Below are positions 23,532 to 31,101 of a stretch of DNA of 37,246 nt, piece by piece. Source of the DNA: JBKDZL01 sp047971145 (GTDB lineage Bacteria > Bacillota_I > Bacilli_A > Erysipelotrichales > Erysipelotrichaceae). The position numbers and the translations under genes are program-made. The notes below the pieces were generated by a model, which was not told the origin of the DNA, searched no databases, and saw only the letters and a list, made by a program, of their open reading frames with translations. The first letter of the stretch is position 1. Each line of letters begins with the position of its first letter. The stretch lies in NCBI GenBank assembly GCA_047971145.1, contig JBKDZL010000058.1:1-37246 (forward strand). Direction: 5' to 3'.

Positions 23532-25422
23532 TAAAATAATCAAGGCTAGTGTTGTAGTTACACTAGTCTTATCTTTATTGGCTATTGTTAGTTTTGATAT
23601 CAAGGCTAGTGATCCTTATGAAATTAAAAACTTTGAAGTAAATATTTTCGTAAGAGAAGATGGTGTTTATGAGATTACTGAAAATATTACAGTTTACTTC
23701 AACGAGCAAAGACAGGGCATTTATAGAGATTTATATGAGTATCACAACTTTAGTTGGTTAGGTGAAAATTCTCAAGAAAAAAATATAGAATATTTTTTCC
23801 CAATAAGTAATATCAACACCTTTGATGAAACACTGGAAATCAGTGATTATTCCAATGGTAAAAGATTAAGGCTAGGTGATGAGGGTAGATATTTAACCGG
23901 TGAGCACACTTATAAGATTTCATATCAAGTACATACTACTAAACTTGATCTTGTCAATGATCCTAAAGAACAGTTGTTTTATTATGATGTTATTGATTAT
24001 AATTGGGATGCTAGTATTGCTAATGTTGATATTAATGTTGAATTTGAAAAGGCTGTTGATTTTAGTTCACTTGAAATTTATTATGGTGATAAACAAATCA
24101 GTAATAATTTTATTGTCACTGACAACAGCATTCAAATATCTTCTGGTCAGTTATTAGATTATTATCAAGGTGTTAGTGTCTATTTAGAGCTTTATGATTA
24201 TTATATTTATGCTGATTATACTAATTTACTCTATTTTGCTTTAATTAGTTCTGTGGTTCTCTTATTAATAATTATTGTTTTGTTTAAATATTTTGGAAGA
24301 GATGAAAAAAGACCCGTAGTGGTAGAGTTCTCACCACCAGAAAATTTAGATTCTGCTGGTGTTGGTTATTTAATTAATGCTCAAGTAAATCAGCGAGATG
24401 TGATGTCCTTAATTATTGAATGGGCCAAAGATGGTTATTTAAATATTAGTGATGAGAATGAATTTACCCTAATTAAGATGAAAGATTTACCAGATAGTAA
24501 GCCTTTATATCAACAAGATATGTTTTCTGCATTATTTAAAGAAAAAGATAAAGTTAATACTTTGGATTTACAAGAACAAAATTTTGCAGCTGATTTGGCA
24601 TTAATGCCTAATCGCATTGTGAGTTACTATCGTGAAAAAGAACATAAAATTTATCAAAGCAAGTCAACATTTATTAAGTGGTTAATGGCTTTATCTTTAA
24701 TGATACCTTTTGTTTTATTATTGTTAGGCTTAAGTGCTAATGAGTCTGGTAGTTTAGTGTTTTTCATGCCTTTTTCAAGTATAATGATTGCGATTTTGAC
24801 TTTGGGATCTTTTCTTTTATTTGTTTTGATTAATCAAGTTTTCCAAAATAAATATGTCATTAAAAGCTTTAAGCTTTCCATGGTTGCCTATTTTATTTTA
24901 AATATAATTTTATTTATTTTTATTGTTTTACTTATTAGTAAGGATTATTTAATTATTAGCTTTAGTGTTCTTGTATTAAATAGTGTCAGCCAATTGATTT
25001 TATGTTTTATGCATAAATATACAAGTTTAGGTTTAAAACAGTATTATCATGTTTTAGGTTTATATCAATTTATTAAAACGGCAGAAAAAGATCGTTTAGA
25101 AATGTTGGTTAAAGACAATCCTAAAATATTTTATGATATTTTGCCTTATGCTTATACCTTTAATTTGGCAGAGGTTTGGGAAGAGCATTTTAGAGAAATT
25201 AATATTCCTAAAGCTGAGTTTTATCAAAGTAGTTCTACGATAACTGATTTTATGTTGTGGAATATGGTTTTAAGAAATCAATTCAATAATTTTAGCACTA
25301 ATGTTACACCAGTTAATATTAAAGGTTTTGGTGATAGTTCTGGTGGCTTTGGTGGTGGTGGTTTTGGCAGTGGCGGCTTCGGCGGCGGTGGTTTTGGCGG
25401 CGGCGGTGGCGGTAGCTGGTAA
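23512..25422 (+). CDS. DUF2207 membrane protein with Gly-rich tail
   Basis: About 636 residues. A signal-like segment (KASVVVTLVLSLLAIVSF) is followed by an outer DUF2207 domain (YEIKNFEVNIFVREDGVYEI; GIYRDLYEY), a transmembrane segment near residues 238-260, a cytoplasmic part starting KYFGRDEKRPVVVEFSPPE, and a cluster of three or four transmembrane segments around 390-500. The end is a glycine-rich tail with repeated GGFGGGG units closing in GGSW, a usual feature of the family. The ATG at 23512 is the most likely start, overlapping lemA by 20 nt; in-frame ATGs at 23482, 23494 and 23500 are alternatives and no ribosome site is decisive. Function is unknown; it should work with LemA. Confidence 0.88.
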   Translation: MLKLVFNKIIKASVVVTLVLSLLAIVSFDIKASDPYEIKNFEVNIFVREDGVYEITENITVYFNEQRQGIYRDLYEYHNFSWLGENSQEKNIEYFFPISNINTFDETLEISDYSNGKRLRLGDEGRYLTGEHTYKISYQVHTTKLDLVNDPKEQLFYYDVIDYNWDASIANVDINVEFEKAVDFSSLEIYYGDKQISNNFIVTDNSIQISSGQLLDYYQGVSVYLELYDYYIYADYTNLLYFALISSVVLLLIIIVLFKYFGRDEKRPVVVEFSPPENLDSAGVGYLINAQVNQRDVMSLIIEWAKDGYLNISDENEFTLIKMKDLPDSKPLYQQDMFSALFKEKDKVNTLDLQEQNFAADLALMPNRIVSYYREKEHKIYQSKSTFIKWLMALSLMIPFVLLLLGLSANESGSLVFFMPFSSIMIAILTLGSFLLFVLINQVFQNKYVIKSFKLSMVAYFILNIILFIFIVLLISKDYLIISFSVLVLNSVSQLILCFMHKYTSLGLKQYYHVLGLYQFIKTAEKDRLEMLVKDNPKIFYDILPYAYTFNLAEVWEEHFREINIPKAEFYQSSSTITDFMLWNMVLRNQFNNFSTNVTPVNIKGFGDSSGGFGGGGFGSGGFGGGGFGGGGGGSW

Positions 25423-25432
25423 TTAAAAAAAT

Positions 25433-25463
25433 AGCTCTTTGTTTTTAAAACAAGGAGCTTTTA
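25433..25463. terminator. Bidirectional terminator between DUF2207 gene and rarA
   Basis: A long stem pairs the AGCTC side (from 25433) with the GAGCT side (ending 25459), with A-rich sequence before it and T-rich after it, so it can act for both converging genes. It overlaps little or nothing of the rarA stop at 25461. Confidence 0.75.
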
Positions 25464-26708
25464 TTTACTAAAGTGTTCAAAGCCAGCCATTCTTTTAATA
25501 TTTTTTAATTTATCATAATTACTTTTTAAATATTTTTCATATTGGCTATTATCTTGGGCTTGATAGAACTCAAGATTTTTTATTTCATTGGGTAAGTATT
25601 GTATTTTATGCCAATAATCATTGCCAGTATAATCGTATTTTTCTTTATTTGATAGATTAACAGGAGTTAGCTTTAAATACTTAGGCATGGAAAAAGCTTG
25701 TTTTGCTATCTGGGCATTTACTGCAGAAATCGCATTACAGGCAGATTTAGATTTAGGAGATAAAGCAAGGGCAATCACAACATTAGCTAAGACAATTGAT
25801 CCCTCGGGAAAGCCTACTAACTTTGTGGTGTTGATGGCATTTATTACTTGTTGGACAAGGCTTGGATTGGCTAAGCCAATATCCTCATAAGCTGTAATTA
25901 GTAGTCTGCGCTCTAAAGCCACTAAATCATTAGCTTTTATTAGTAAACCTAAATAATAAAGGGCAGCATTGACATCACTTCCTCTAATGGATTTTTGGAA
26001 TGCAGACATTAAGTCATAAATACCATCACCATTTTTATCATTAGTAATATTAGAGTTACTAATATTTTTTTTGAGTGAATCAATACTAATGGTATTATCT
26101 TCACTCAACATAGTTCCCATTTCAATAAAGTTAAGTGCTAATCTTAAGTCGCCATTAGCTTGAGCTGCAACAAACTCTAAGGTTTGATCATCGATGGAAT
26201 ATTGATTATTTAAACCATTAGGATCACTTAAAATAACTTTACACTTATCAATAATGGTGTTGTTGTCTAATTTATTTACTTCCAATAAAAGACACCTACT
26301 TCTTAAAGCAGGATTAATAGAAAAGTAAGGATTCTCTGTAGTTAAGCCGATTAAAATAATTTTGCCACTCTCAACAAAAGGCAGAAATAAATCCTGTTTA
26401 TCTTTATTTAAACGATGAACCTCATCAACTATGATAATCTTTCCAGGATAATAATTAGACTCTTCAAAGATGATATCTAATTCCTTTTTGTTGGTAGTAG
26501 TAGCGTTGATAGTTTTGTAAGGCAGAGTTAATTGATTTATCAGACAAGTTGCTAGTGTGGTTTTACCAGTACCACAAGGACCAAATAAAATCATTGAGAG
26601 AACTTGTTTACTTTTAATCATATTATTGAAAATAGGTAATAAGTGATCTTGTCCTACCACATCTTTGAGTACTTGAGGCCTTACTCGGTTGGCTAAATTA
26701 GTTATCAT
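25461..26708 (-). CDS. rarA: Replication-associated recombination protein RarA/MgsA (AAA+ ATPase)
   Basis: A 415-residue AAA+ ATPase of the RarA/MgsA/WRNIP1 group. Walker A GPCGTGKTT starts at residue 43, Walker B is IIVDEVHRLNKDKQD, sensor 1 is LIGLTTENPYFSINPALRSRC, and the C-terminal tetramerisation part contains AALYYLGLLIKANDLVALERR and AYEDIGLANPSLV. It acts at stalled replication forks. The start at 26708 (MITNLANRVRPQ) was chosen because the family begins here; a frame open to 26819 encodes hydrophobic residues unlike any RarA and would overlap dtd. The ATG lies 6 nt after a TATAAT, implying a leaderless message. Confidence 0.94.
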   Translation of the reverse strand: MITNLANRVRPQVLKDVVGQDHLLPIFNNMIKSKQVLSMILFGPCGTGKTTLATCLINQLTLPYKTINATTTNKKELDIIFEESNYYPGKIIIVDEVHRLNKDKQDLFLPFVESGKIILIGLTTENPYFSINPALRSRCLLLEVNKLDNNTIIDKCKVILSDPNGLNNQYSIDDQTLEFVAAQANGDLRLALNFIEMGTMLSEDNTISIDSLKKNISNSNITNDKNGDGIYDLMSAFQKSIRGSDVNAALYYLGLLIKANDLVALERRLLITAYEDIGLANPSLVQQVINAINTTKLVGFPEGSIVLANVVIALALSPKSKSACNAISAVNAQIAKQAFSMPKYLKLTPVNLSNKEKYDYTGNDYWHKIQYLPNEIKNLEFYQAQDNSQYEKYLKSNYDKLKNIKRMAGFEHFSK

Positions 26709-26714
26709 AACTAA

Positions 26715-26738
26715 ATTATAATACAAATATGCTAAAAT
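26715..26738. promoter_or_regulatory. Divergent promoters of rarA and dtd with shared palindromic -10
   Basis: The palindrome ATTATAAT (26715-26722) gives a perfect TATAAT on both strands. On the minus strand it lies 6 nt before the rarA ATG. On the plus strand TGCTAAAAT (26730-26738), an extended -10, lies 6 nt before the dtd ATG at 26745. Both genes would have almost no 5' leader, and neither has a clear ribosome site. Confidence 0.55.
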
Positions 26739-26744
26739 TAAAGA

Positions 26745-27191
26745 ATGAAAGTAATAATTCAAAGAGTAAGTGGGGCAAATGTTAAAGTAAATAATGAAAC
26801 AATAGCCCAAATAAACCAAGGATTTTTATTATTAGTGGGTTTTACTCACAGTGATAATCAACTAATAGTTGAAAAAGTTGTTAAAAAAATAATTGGCTTA
26901 AGGATTTTTGAAGATAATAATGGCAAAATTAATTTAGCCATCCACGAAGTAAATGGGGCAATTCTAAGTGTGCCTCAATTTACTCTTTATGGTAATGTAA
27001 AAAAAGGCAACAGACCATCATTTATTAATAGTGCTAAGGCGGACGATGCCAAGAATTTATACTTATATTTTAATCAATGTTTAGAAGCTTATAATATAGA
27101 AATTGCGACAGGAATTTTTCAAGCTGATATGCAAGTTAGCTTAGTTAATGATGGGCCAGTGACAATAATAATTGATAGTTCTGAGCTATAA
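26745..27191 (+). CDS. dtd: D-aminoacyl-tRNA deacylase
   Basis: A 148-residue DTD. It removes D-amino acids, and glycine from tRNA-Ala, from mischarged tRNAs. The fold-defining start is MKVIIQRVSGANVKV. The second active-site motif NDGPVTI with its Gly-Pro pair is intact near the C-terminus. The first motif, usually SQFTL, reads PQFTL here: residue 77 is Pro where the E. coli enzyme has Ser77. Thr80 and Gln78 are kept. KKGNRPSF also matches. The ATG at 26745 is the natural start by family alignment, but the only upstream signal is a -10 six bases away. The next gene converges 7 nt after its stop. Confidence 0.95.
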   Translation: MKVIIQRVSGANVKVNNETIAQINQGFLLLVGFTHSDNQLIVEKVVKKIIGLRIFEDNNGKINLAIHEVNGAILSVPQFTLYGNVKKGNRPSFINSAKADDAKNLYLYFNQCLEAYNIEIATGIFQADMQVSLVNDGPVTIIIDSSEL

Positions 27192-27198
27192 AGTAAGG

Positions 27199-28002
27199 TT
27201 ATATTTTTTTAACTTGTAGCATACCCCAGTAAGTATCTGATTGTTTAAAGCCCATTTTTAAATAGATTTTACCTGCTTTAGGGTTATCATAAAACAAATT
27301 ACCAATTACTTTTCTTTTTTGTAATTCTTGTACTAGTGTTAAAGTAGCTCTAGTGGCATAGTTTTTGTTGCGATATTGTGGCAGGGTAAAGACTCCTGTA
27401 ATACAAGCAGATTTATCAGTAATAGTATTACTTGAGGAGCTGGAAACAATCTTATTATCTTCTTTGATTACATAAGTAAGACGCTTACCATTTAATAATT
27501 CTTTTTTTAATTTTTGGATTTGCTTATCTGAGAAAGTTGGCTGATCAGAGCCACTATTTTCATTAAAAACACTATAACTTGCTAAAAGAAATTCTTTGAT
27601 ATCAGCGGGATCTAAGGGCTCAGCTGCTACAAAATTATCTAGTTTAGTATCAAGAGGGATTTCACAAAAATAACAATCCCTAGCTTCAATATGCTCAATT
27701 TCGTTTAATAACTGATCTACAAGAGATTTTTTGCCCATTATTAAAGTAGGATCAAGAGATTTTAAATAATTAATAAATTCAAGATTTAAAAAGGCTTCTT
27801 GGCTATAGATTAAGATAGTCTTGAAATATTTTAAGAAAATCGCAATTATCTTGTCTTCTTGATATTGAATAAAAGTTCTGACATTCTCATTGTCATAGCC
27901 ATTATTATCAATATCCGCTATAATCATCGTATTAATTACTGGCTCTTTATTTAAGTATTCCATAATTTCTTGATGGTTTGCTTGCTTTGCTTGTTTAATC
28001 AT
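27199..28002 (-). CDS. GNAT family N-acetyltransferase
   Basis: A 267-residue protein. The C-terminal half is a GNAT domain: CITGVFTLPQYRNKNYATRATL contains the acetyl-CoA-binding R/Q-x-x-G/N-x-A pattern (here QYRNKNYA), followed by LFYDNPKAGKIYLKMGFKQSD, typical of the last GNAT strands. The N-terminal half has no recognised motif and resembles the two-domain acetyltransferases of the COG3393 kind. The acceptor is unknown. ATG at 28002 is supported by AAAGGAGT upstream. It converges on dtd with only 7 nt between stop codons and no terminator hairpin. Confidence 0.82.
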   Translation of the reverse strand: MIKQAKQANHQEIMEYLNKEPVINTMIIADIDNNGYDNENVRTFIQYQEDKIIAIFLKYFKTILIYSQEAFLNLEFINYLKSLDPTLIMGKKSLVDQLLNEIEHIEARDCYFCEIPLDTKLDNFVAAEPLDPADIKEFLLASYSVFNENSGSDQPTFSDKQIQKLKKELLNGKRLTYVIKEDNKIVSSSSSNTITDKSACITGVFTLPQYRNKNYATRATLTLVQELQKRKVIGNLFYDNPKAGKIYLKMGFKQSDTYWGMLQVKKI

Positions 28003-28036
28003 AAATACTCCTTTGTCTTTAGTTTAGTATACATAC

Positions 28037-28133
28037 ATTATAATACAAAAACTAGTTAGTTTAGAAAGTAATCAGTTTTCGCTAAAAAATCTGAAGAAAA
28101 TATCAACAATTAGCTACTTATTCATGCTAAAAT
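28037..28133. promoter_or_regulatory. Divergent promoters for the GNAT gene and DUF951 gene
   Basis: In the 155-bp gap, the minus strand has TATAAT (28042 down to 28037) with the same TTGTAT upstream extension seen before rarA. The plus strand has TGCTAAAAT (28125-28133), an extended -10, followed by ribosome site AAAGGG before ATG 28158. No other structure was seen in this gap. Confidence 0.5.
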
Positions 28134-28157
28134 AAATAAAGAAGTTGAAAGGGTGAA

Positions 28158-28349
28158 ATGATGGAATATAAGTTACATGATATAGTAAGTATGAAAAAAC
28201 AACATCCTTGTAAGCAAAGCTGGGAATGGGAAATCATCAGAGTTGGTGTGGATATTAAAATCAAGTGTTTAGGTTGTGGTAATATTATTATGTTAGAAAG
28301 AATTGATTTTGAAAAGAAATTGAAAAAGATAGTAAGGAGTGCTGAGTGA
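28158..28349 (+). CDS. DUF951 family small protein
   Basis: A 63-residue protein. The family pattern is clear: HDIVSMKKQHPCKQSWEWEI, then VGVDIKIKCLGCGNIIMLER, with C-L-G-C-G likely part of a small metal or nucleic-acid-binding fold together with the earlier HPC. DUF951 proteins are common in Gram-positive bacteria and their function is not established. Two ATG codons stand in tandem (28158 and 28161), so the protein may be one residue shorter. Its TGA overlaps the GTG start of the following gene. Confidence 0.9.
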   Translation: MMEYKLHDIVSMKKQHPCKQSWEWEIIRVGVDIKIKCLGCGNIIMLERIDFEKKLKKIVRSAE

Positions 28350-29398
28350 ATTATTTCATAAATTTTTTATTGCCTTTTGCACTTGTGCTGATACTAACAC
28401 CAGCTTTAACAAGAATTGCACTAGCAAAGGGTTGGACTGCTAAAGTAAATGAGCGAACTGTTCACAAAGGATTAATTCCTCGAGTGGGTGGTATTATTAT
28501 CTATTTTGCTTTTATGAGTGGAGTACTTTTGTTTTTGGATTTTAGTTCTCAAAGTATGGCGTATATGTTGGCTAGTAGTATTATGTTTTTTGTGGGCTTA
28601 TATGATGATATTTTTGATATGCCAGCTTTAGTTAAGTTTTTGATGCAAGTTATTGCCGCAATTATTGTGATTTATTTTGGTGGTGTGATAATTAATACAA
28701 TTAATTTGCCGTTTGGTCTAAGAATTGATAATACTTTTATTTTAGGTATGATTAGTTTTGTTTGGATTGTAGGGGTAACTAATGCGATTAATCTTTTAGA
28801 TGGCTTAGATGGTTTGGCAACTGGTATTAGCTCGATTGTTTTAATTACTGCCATTGTGATTGCCTTTAGTTTTACACCACAAAAGAATATTTTGATGATG
28901 TTAATTTTATTAGGGTCTTTATTAGGTTTTTTAAAGTATAATTTTTATCCTGCCTCAATATTTTTAGGTGATTGTGGTTCTCAGTTTATTGGTTTTGTTA
29001 TGGGCTTTTTAACACTTGTGAGTTTTAAGTCTTCGGCTTTTATTACTTTAGTAATACCTTTTGTCATCTTGTTTATTCCTTTAATGGATTCAGTAGTGGC
29101 AATTTTTAGAAGGAAGTTGTCGGGTAAGAGTATTGTTGATGCTGATAGATCACACTTACACCATGTTTTGATGATTGATTTAAATCTCGGACATCGCAAA
29201 ACAGTTTTAGTTATGTATGTCGTAACAGCAATCTTTGGTTTTACAGCTTGGTTGTATCACTTTGATAGTTCTGTGGGCACAATTGTTTTAGTTTTTTTAA
29301 TTCTGTTGTATGAGTTGTTTGTGGAGTATACTGGTATGATTAATAAAAAATATCGTCCCATTTTAAATTTAGTTGAAAAGATTATCAAGAAAAAATGA
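28346..29398 (+). CDS. Undecaprenyl-phosphate N-acetylhexosamine-1-phosphate transferase (TagO/WecA/MraY family)
   Basis: A 350-residue polytopic membrane protein with about ten hydrophobic segments. Motifs of the polyprenyl-phosphate sugar-1-phosphate transferases are present: GLYDDIFDMPA (the Asp pair), NAINLLDGLDGLATG, FLGDCGSQFIGF and the cytoplasmic loop HLHHVLM. The HLHH loop and lack of MraY-specific motifs favour TagO/WecA, which starts teichoic acid or other wall-polymer synthesis by moving GlcNAc-1-P onto undecaprenyl phosphate. The start is GTG at 28346, preceded by AAGGAG. Its TGA overlaps the tilS ATG. It implies a Gram-positive wall with secondary polymers. Confidence 0.92.
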   Translation: MNYFINFLLPFALVLILTPALTRIALAKGWTAKVNERTVHKGLIPRVGGIIIYFAFMSGVLLFLDFSSQSMAYMLASSIMFFVGLYDDIFDMPALVKFLMQVIAAIIVIYFGGVIINTINLPFGLRIDNTFILGMISFVWIVGVTNAINLLDGLDGLATGISSIVLITAIVIAFSFTPQKNILMMLILLGSLLGFLKYNFYPASIFLGDCGSQFIGFVMGFLTLVSFKSSAFITLVIPFVILFIPLMDSVVAIFRRKLSGKSIVDADRSHLHHVLMIDLNLGHRKTVLVMYVVTAIFGFTAWLYHFDSSVGTIVLVFLILLYELFVEYTGMINKKYRPILNLVEKIIKKK

Positions 29399-30567
29399 AT
29401 ACTGTAATTGTTGGGGTTTCAGGTGGTGCTGATTCAATGGCACTATTAGCTCTTTATAAAAATGATTATCATATTATTGCAGCTCATGTGAATTATGGAG
29501 TAAGAGAAGAAGCCAATTTGGATCAAGAGTTAGTTAGAGAGTATTGTATACAAAATAATATTATTTTTGAGTGTACTCAAGCTGGCAAATTAACTGGTAA
29601 TTTTCAAGCAGCTGCTAGAGAGTATCGTTATAATTATTTTGCTAAGTTAGCTGAGAAATATCAGGCTAGTTATGTTTTAATTGCCCATCATTTAAATGAT
29701 CACCTTGAAACTTATCTATTACAAAAACAAAGACAGGCTATAGTGTCTTATTTTGGTTTGGCTGAAAAACAAAAAATCAAGGGAGTAGATATTATTAGAC
29801 CTCTACTATTATATACAAAAAAACAATTAATTGAATATTGTCAAAAACAAAATATTAAATATGCGATTGATAGTAGTAACCTAAGCACCAAATACAGCCG
29901 TAATAAAATTAGAATTGAAGTAGTTGAAAAAATGAGTCCTGCTGAATTGAGAGCTTTAGAAAAAGAAATTACTAATAAGAATAAAGCACTTTTAATAGAA
30001 AATAAACAAATAGAGCTATTAGAGAGTTTGGATTATTTGCTTTATCAAAATCTTGATTTGAATATTAAAGTAAAGTTGTTGTATAGGTTTTTAAAAAAGA
30101 ATGGCTATTATCACTTAAGTAATGATCATGTTAAAGAATTATTGAGAGTATTAGAACTTCAGCGCATTGTTGAATTTAAAGATAAATATTTATTACTTAC
30201 TAAGGCTAATAGATTCGCTATCAAAGAAAAAACTCATATTAAATTAGAAAGCCTAGAGTATGGCATTTATCAAGATTTTAAACTATTGAATAAGGGTAAA
30301 ACAATAGAGTCAGTTAATATTAAAAACGAAGATTTTCCAATTACCATTAGAGCATGGCAAGCAAGTGATAAAATAAAAATGAAATTTGGCAGTAAAAAAG
30401 TATCACGCTTTCTAATTGATAGAAAAATAGCTTTAGTTGATAGATTTAATTGGTTAGTGATTGAAAATCAAAAAGGTGAAGTTATTTTTGTCTCGGGTTT
30501 GGGTTGTGATCTACAGCATTACTCACTTAAGCCTAATTTATATTTGTGGCAAAAATACTCAGGGTAA
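29395..30567 (+). CDS. tilS: tRNA(Ile)-lysidine synthase
   Basis: A 390-residue N-type ATP pyrophosphatase that makes lysidine at C34 of the AUA-reading tRNA-Ile. The PP-loop VGVSGGADSMALLAL is at the extreme N-terminus. AAHVNYGVREEAN, AAREYRYNYFAKLA and AHHLNDHLETYLLQ follow; the last differs from the usual HHxDDQAET. SRNKIRIEV matches the RNxIR block. A C-terminal domain ends in the SDKIKMKFGSKKVSRFLIDRKI region (in part), typical of TilS. It is coupled to the preceding gene by an ATGA overlap. Confidence 0.94.
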   Translation: MNTVIVGVSGGADSMALLALYKNDYHIIAAHVNYGVREEANLDQELVREYCIQNNIIFECTQAGKLTGNFQAAAREYRYNYFAKLAEKYQASYVLIAHHLNDHLETYLLQKQRQAIVSYFGLAEKQKIKGVDIIRPLLLYTKKQLIEYCQKQNIKYAIDSSNLSTKYSRNKIRIEVVEKMSPAELRALEKEITNKNKALLIENKQIELLESLDYLLYQNLDLNIKVKLLYRFLKKNGYYHLSNDHVKELLRVLELQRIVEFKDKYLLLTKANRFAIKEKTHIKLESLEYGIYQDFKLLNKGKTIESVNIKNEDFPITIRAWQASDKIKMKFGSKKVSRFLIDRKIALVDRFNWLVIENQKGEVIFVSGLGCDLQHYSLKPNLYLWQKYSG

Positions 30568-30590
30568 TAGTATTAGATATAAAAGGATAA

Positions 30591-30602
30591 TTGTATTATA
30601 AT
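30591..30602 (+). promoter_or_regulatory. Promoter -10 directly before ispF
   Basis: TTGTATTATAAT ends with TATAAT at 30597-30602, only 4 nt before ATG 30607 (7 nt before ATG 30610). AAAAGG at 30581-30586 is too far for a ribosome site. The ispF message may be leaderless if this promoter is used. Confidence 0.45.
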
Positions 30603-30606
30603 AATA

Positions 30607-31101
30607 ATGATGAAATATAGAATAGGGCAGTCAACCGATATTCATAAACTAGTGAAAAATCGGAAGTTAATTTTAGGTGGTGTTGAAATAGAATCAGAGT
30701 TGGGTCTTTTGGGTCACTCTGATGCCGATGTTTTAACTCATGTAATTATGGAGGCTATTTTAGGAGCTTTAGCTTTAGGGGACTTGGGTAAACATTTTTC
30801 TGATACAGCTGAACAATATCAAAATATCAGCTCTATTATTCTATTACAAGAAGTAATTAAGCTAATGCATGAGCACAATTATAGCATTAATAATATTGAT
30901 AGTTTAATTATGCTTGAAAAACCTAAATTAGCACCATTTATTAGCGAAATAAAAAATAATTTAGCTAAGTATTTAAACTGTGATTTGCAACAAATTAATA
31001 TTAAGGCAACAACTAGTGAAAAATTAGGATATATTGGCAGAGCTGAGGGTGTTATGGCCCAAGCTGTTGTCATGCTGAAAAGGAGAGATAAGAATGAGTA
31101 A
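30607..31101 (+). CDS. ispF: 2-C-methyl-D-erythritol 2,4-cyclodiphosphate synthase
   Basis: A 164-residue MEP-pathway enzyme that forms the cyclic diphosphate precursor of isoprenoids. The zinc site residues are visible as the Asp and His of STDIHKL and the His in LLGHSDADVLTHVIMEAILGA; GDLGKHFSDT and IKATTSEKLGYIGRAEGV complete the family pattern. Two tandem ATGs (30607, 30610) are possible starts. Products feed undecaprenyl phosphate, used by the nearby TagO-like enzyme, and the donor for MiaA. ispF next to gltX is also seen in Bacillus. The 3' end overlaps gltX by 8 nt. Confidence 0.95.
   Translation: MMKYRIGQSTDIHKLVKNRKLILGGVEIESELGLLGHSDADVLTHVIMEAILGALALGDLGKHFSDTAEQYQNISSIILLQEVIKLMHEHNYSINNIDSLIMLEKPKLAPFISEIKNNLAKYLNCDLQQINIKATTSEKLGYIGRAEGVMAQAVVMLKRRDKNE

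Noticed and set aside
26709..26819. Upstream extension of rarA
   Set aside because: Encodes hydrophobic residues unrelated to RarA, overlaps dtd, and the family starts at MITNLANRVRP-like sequence at 26708.
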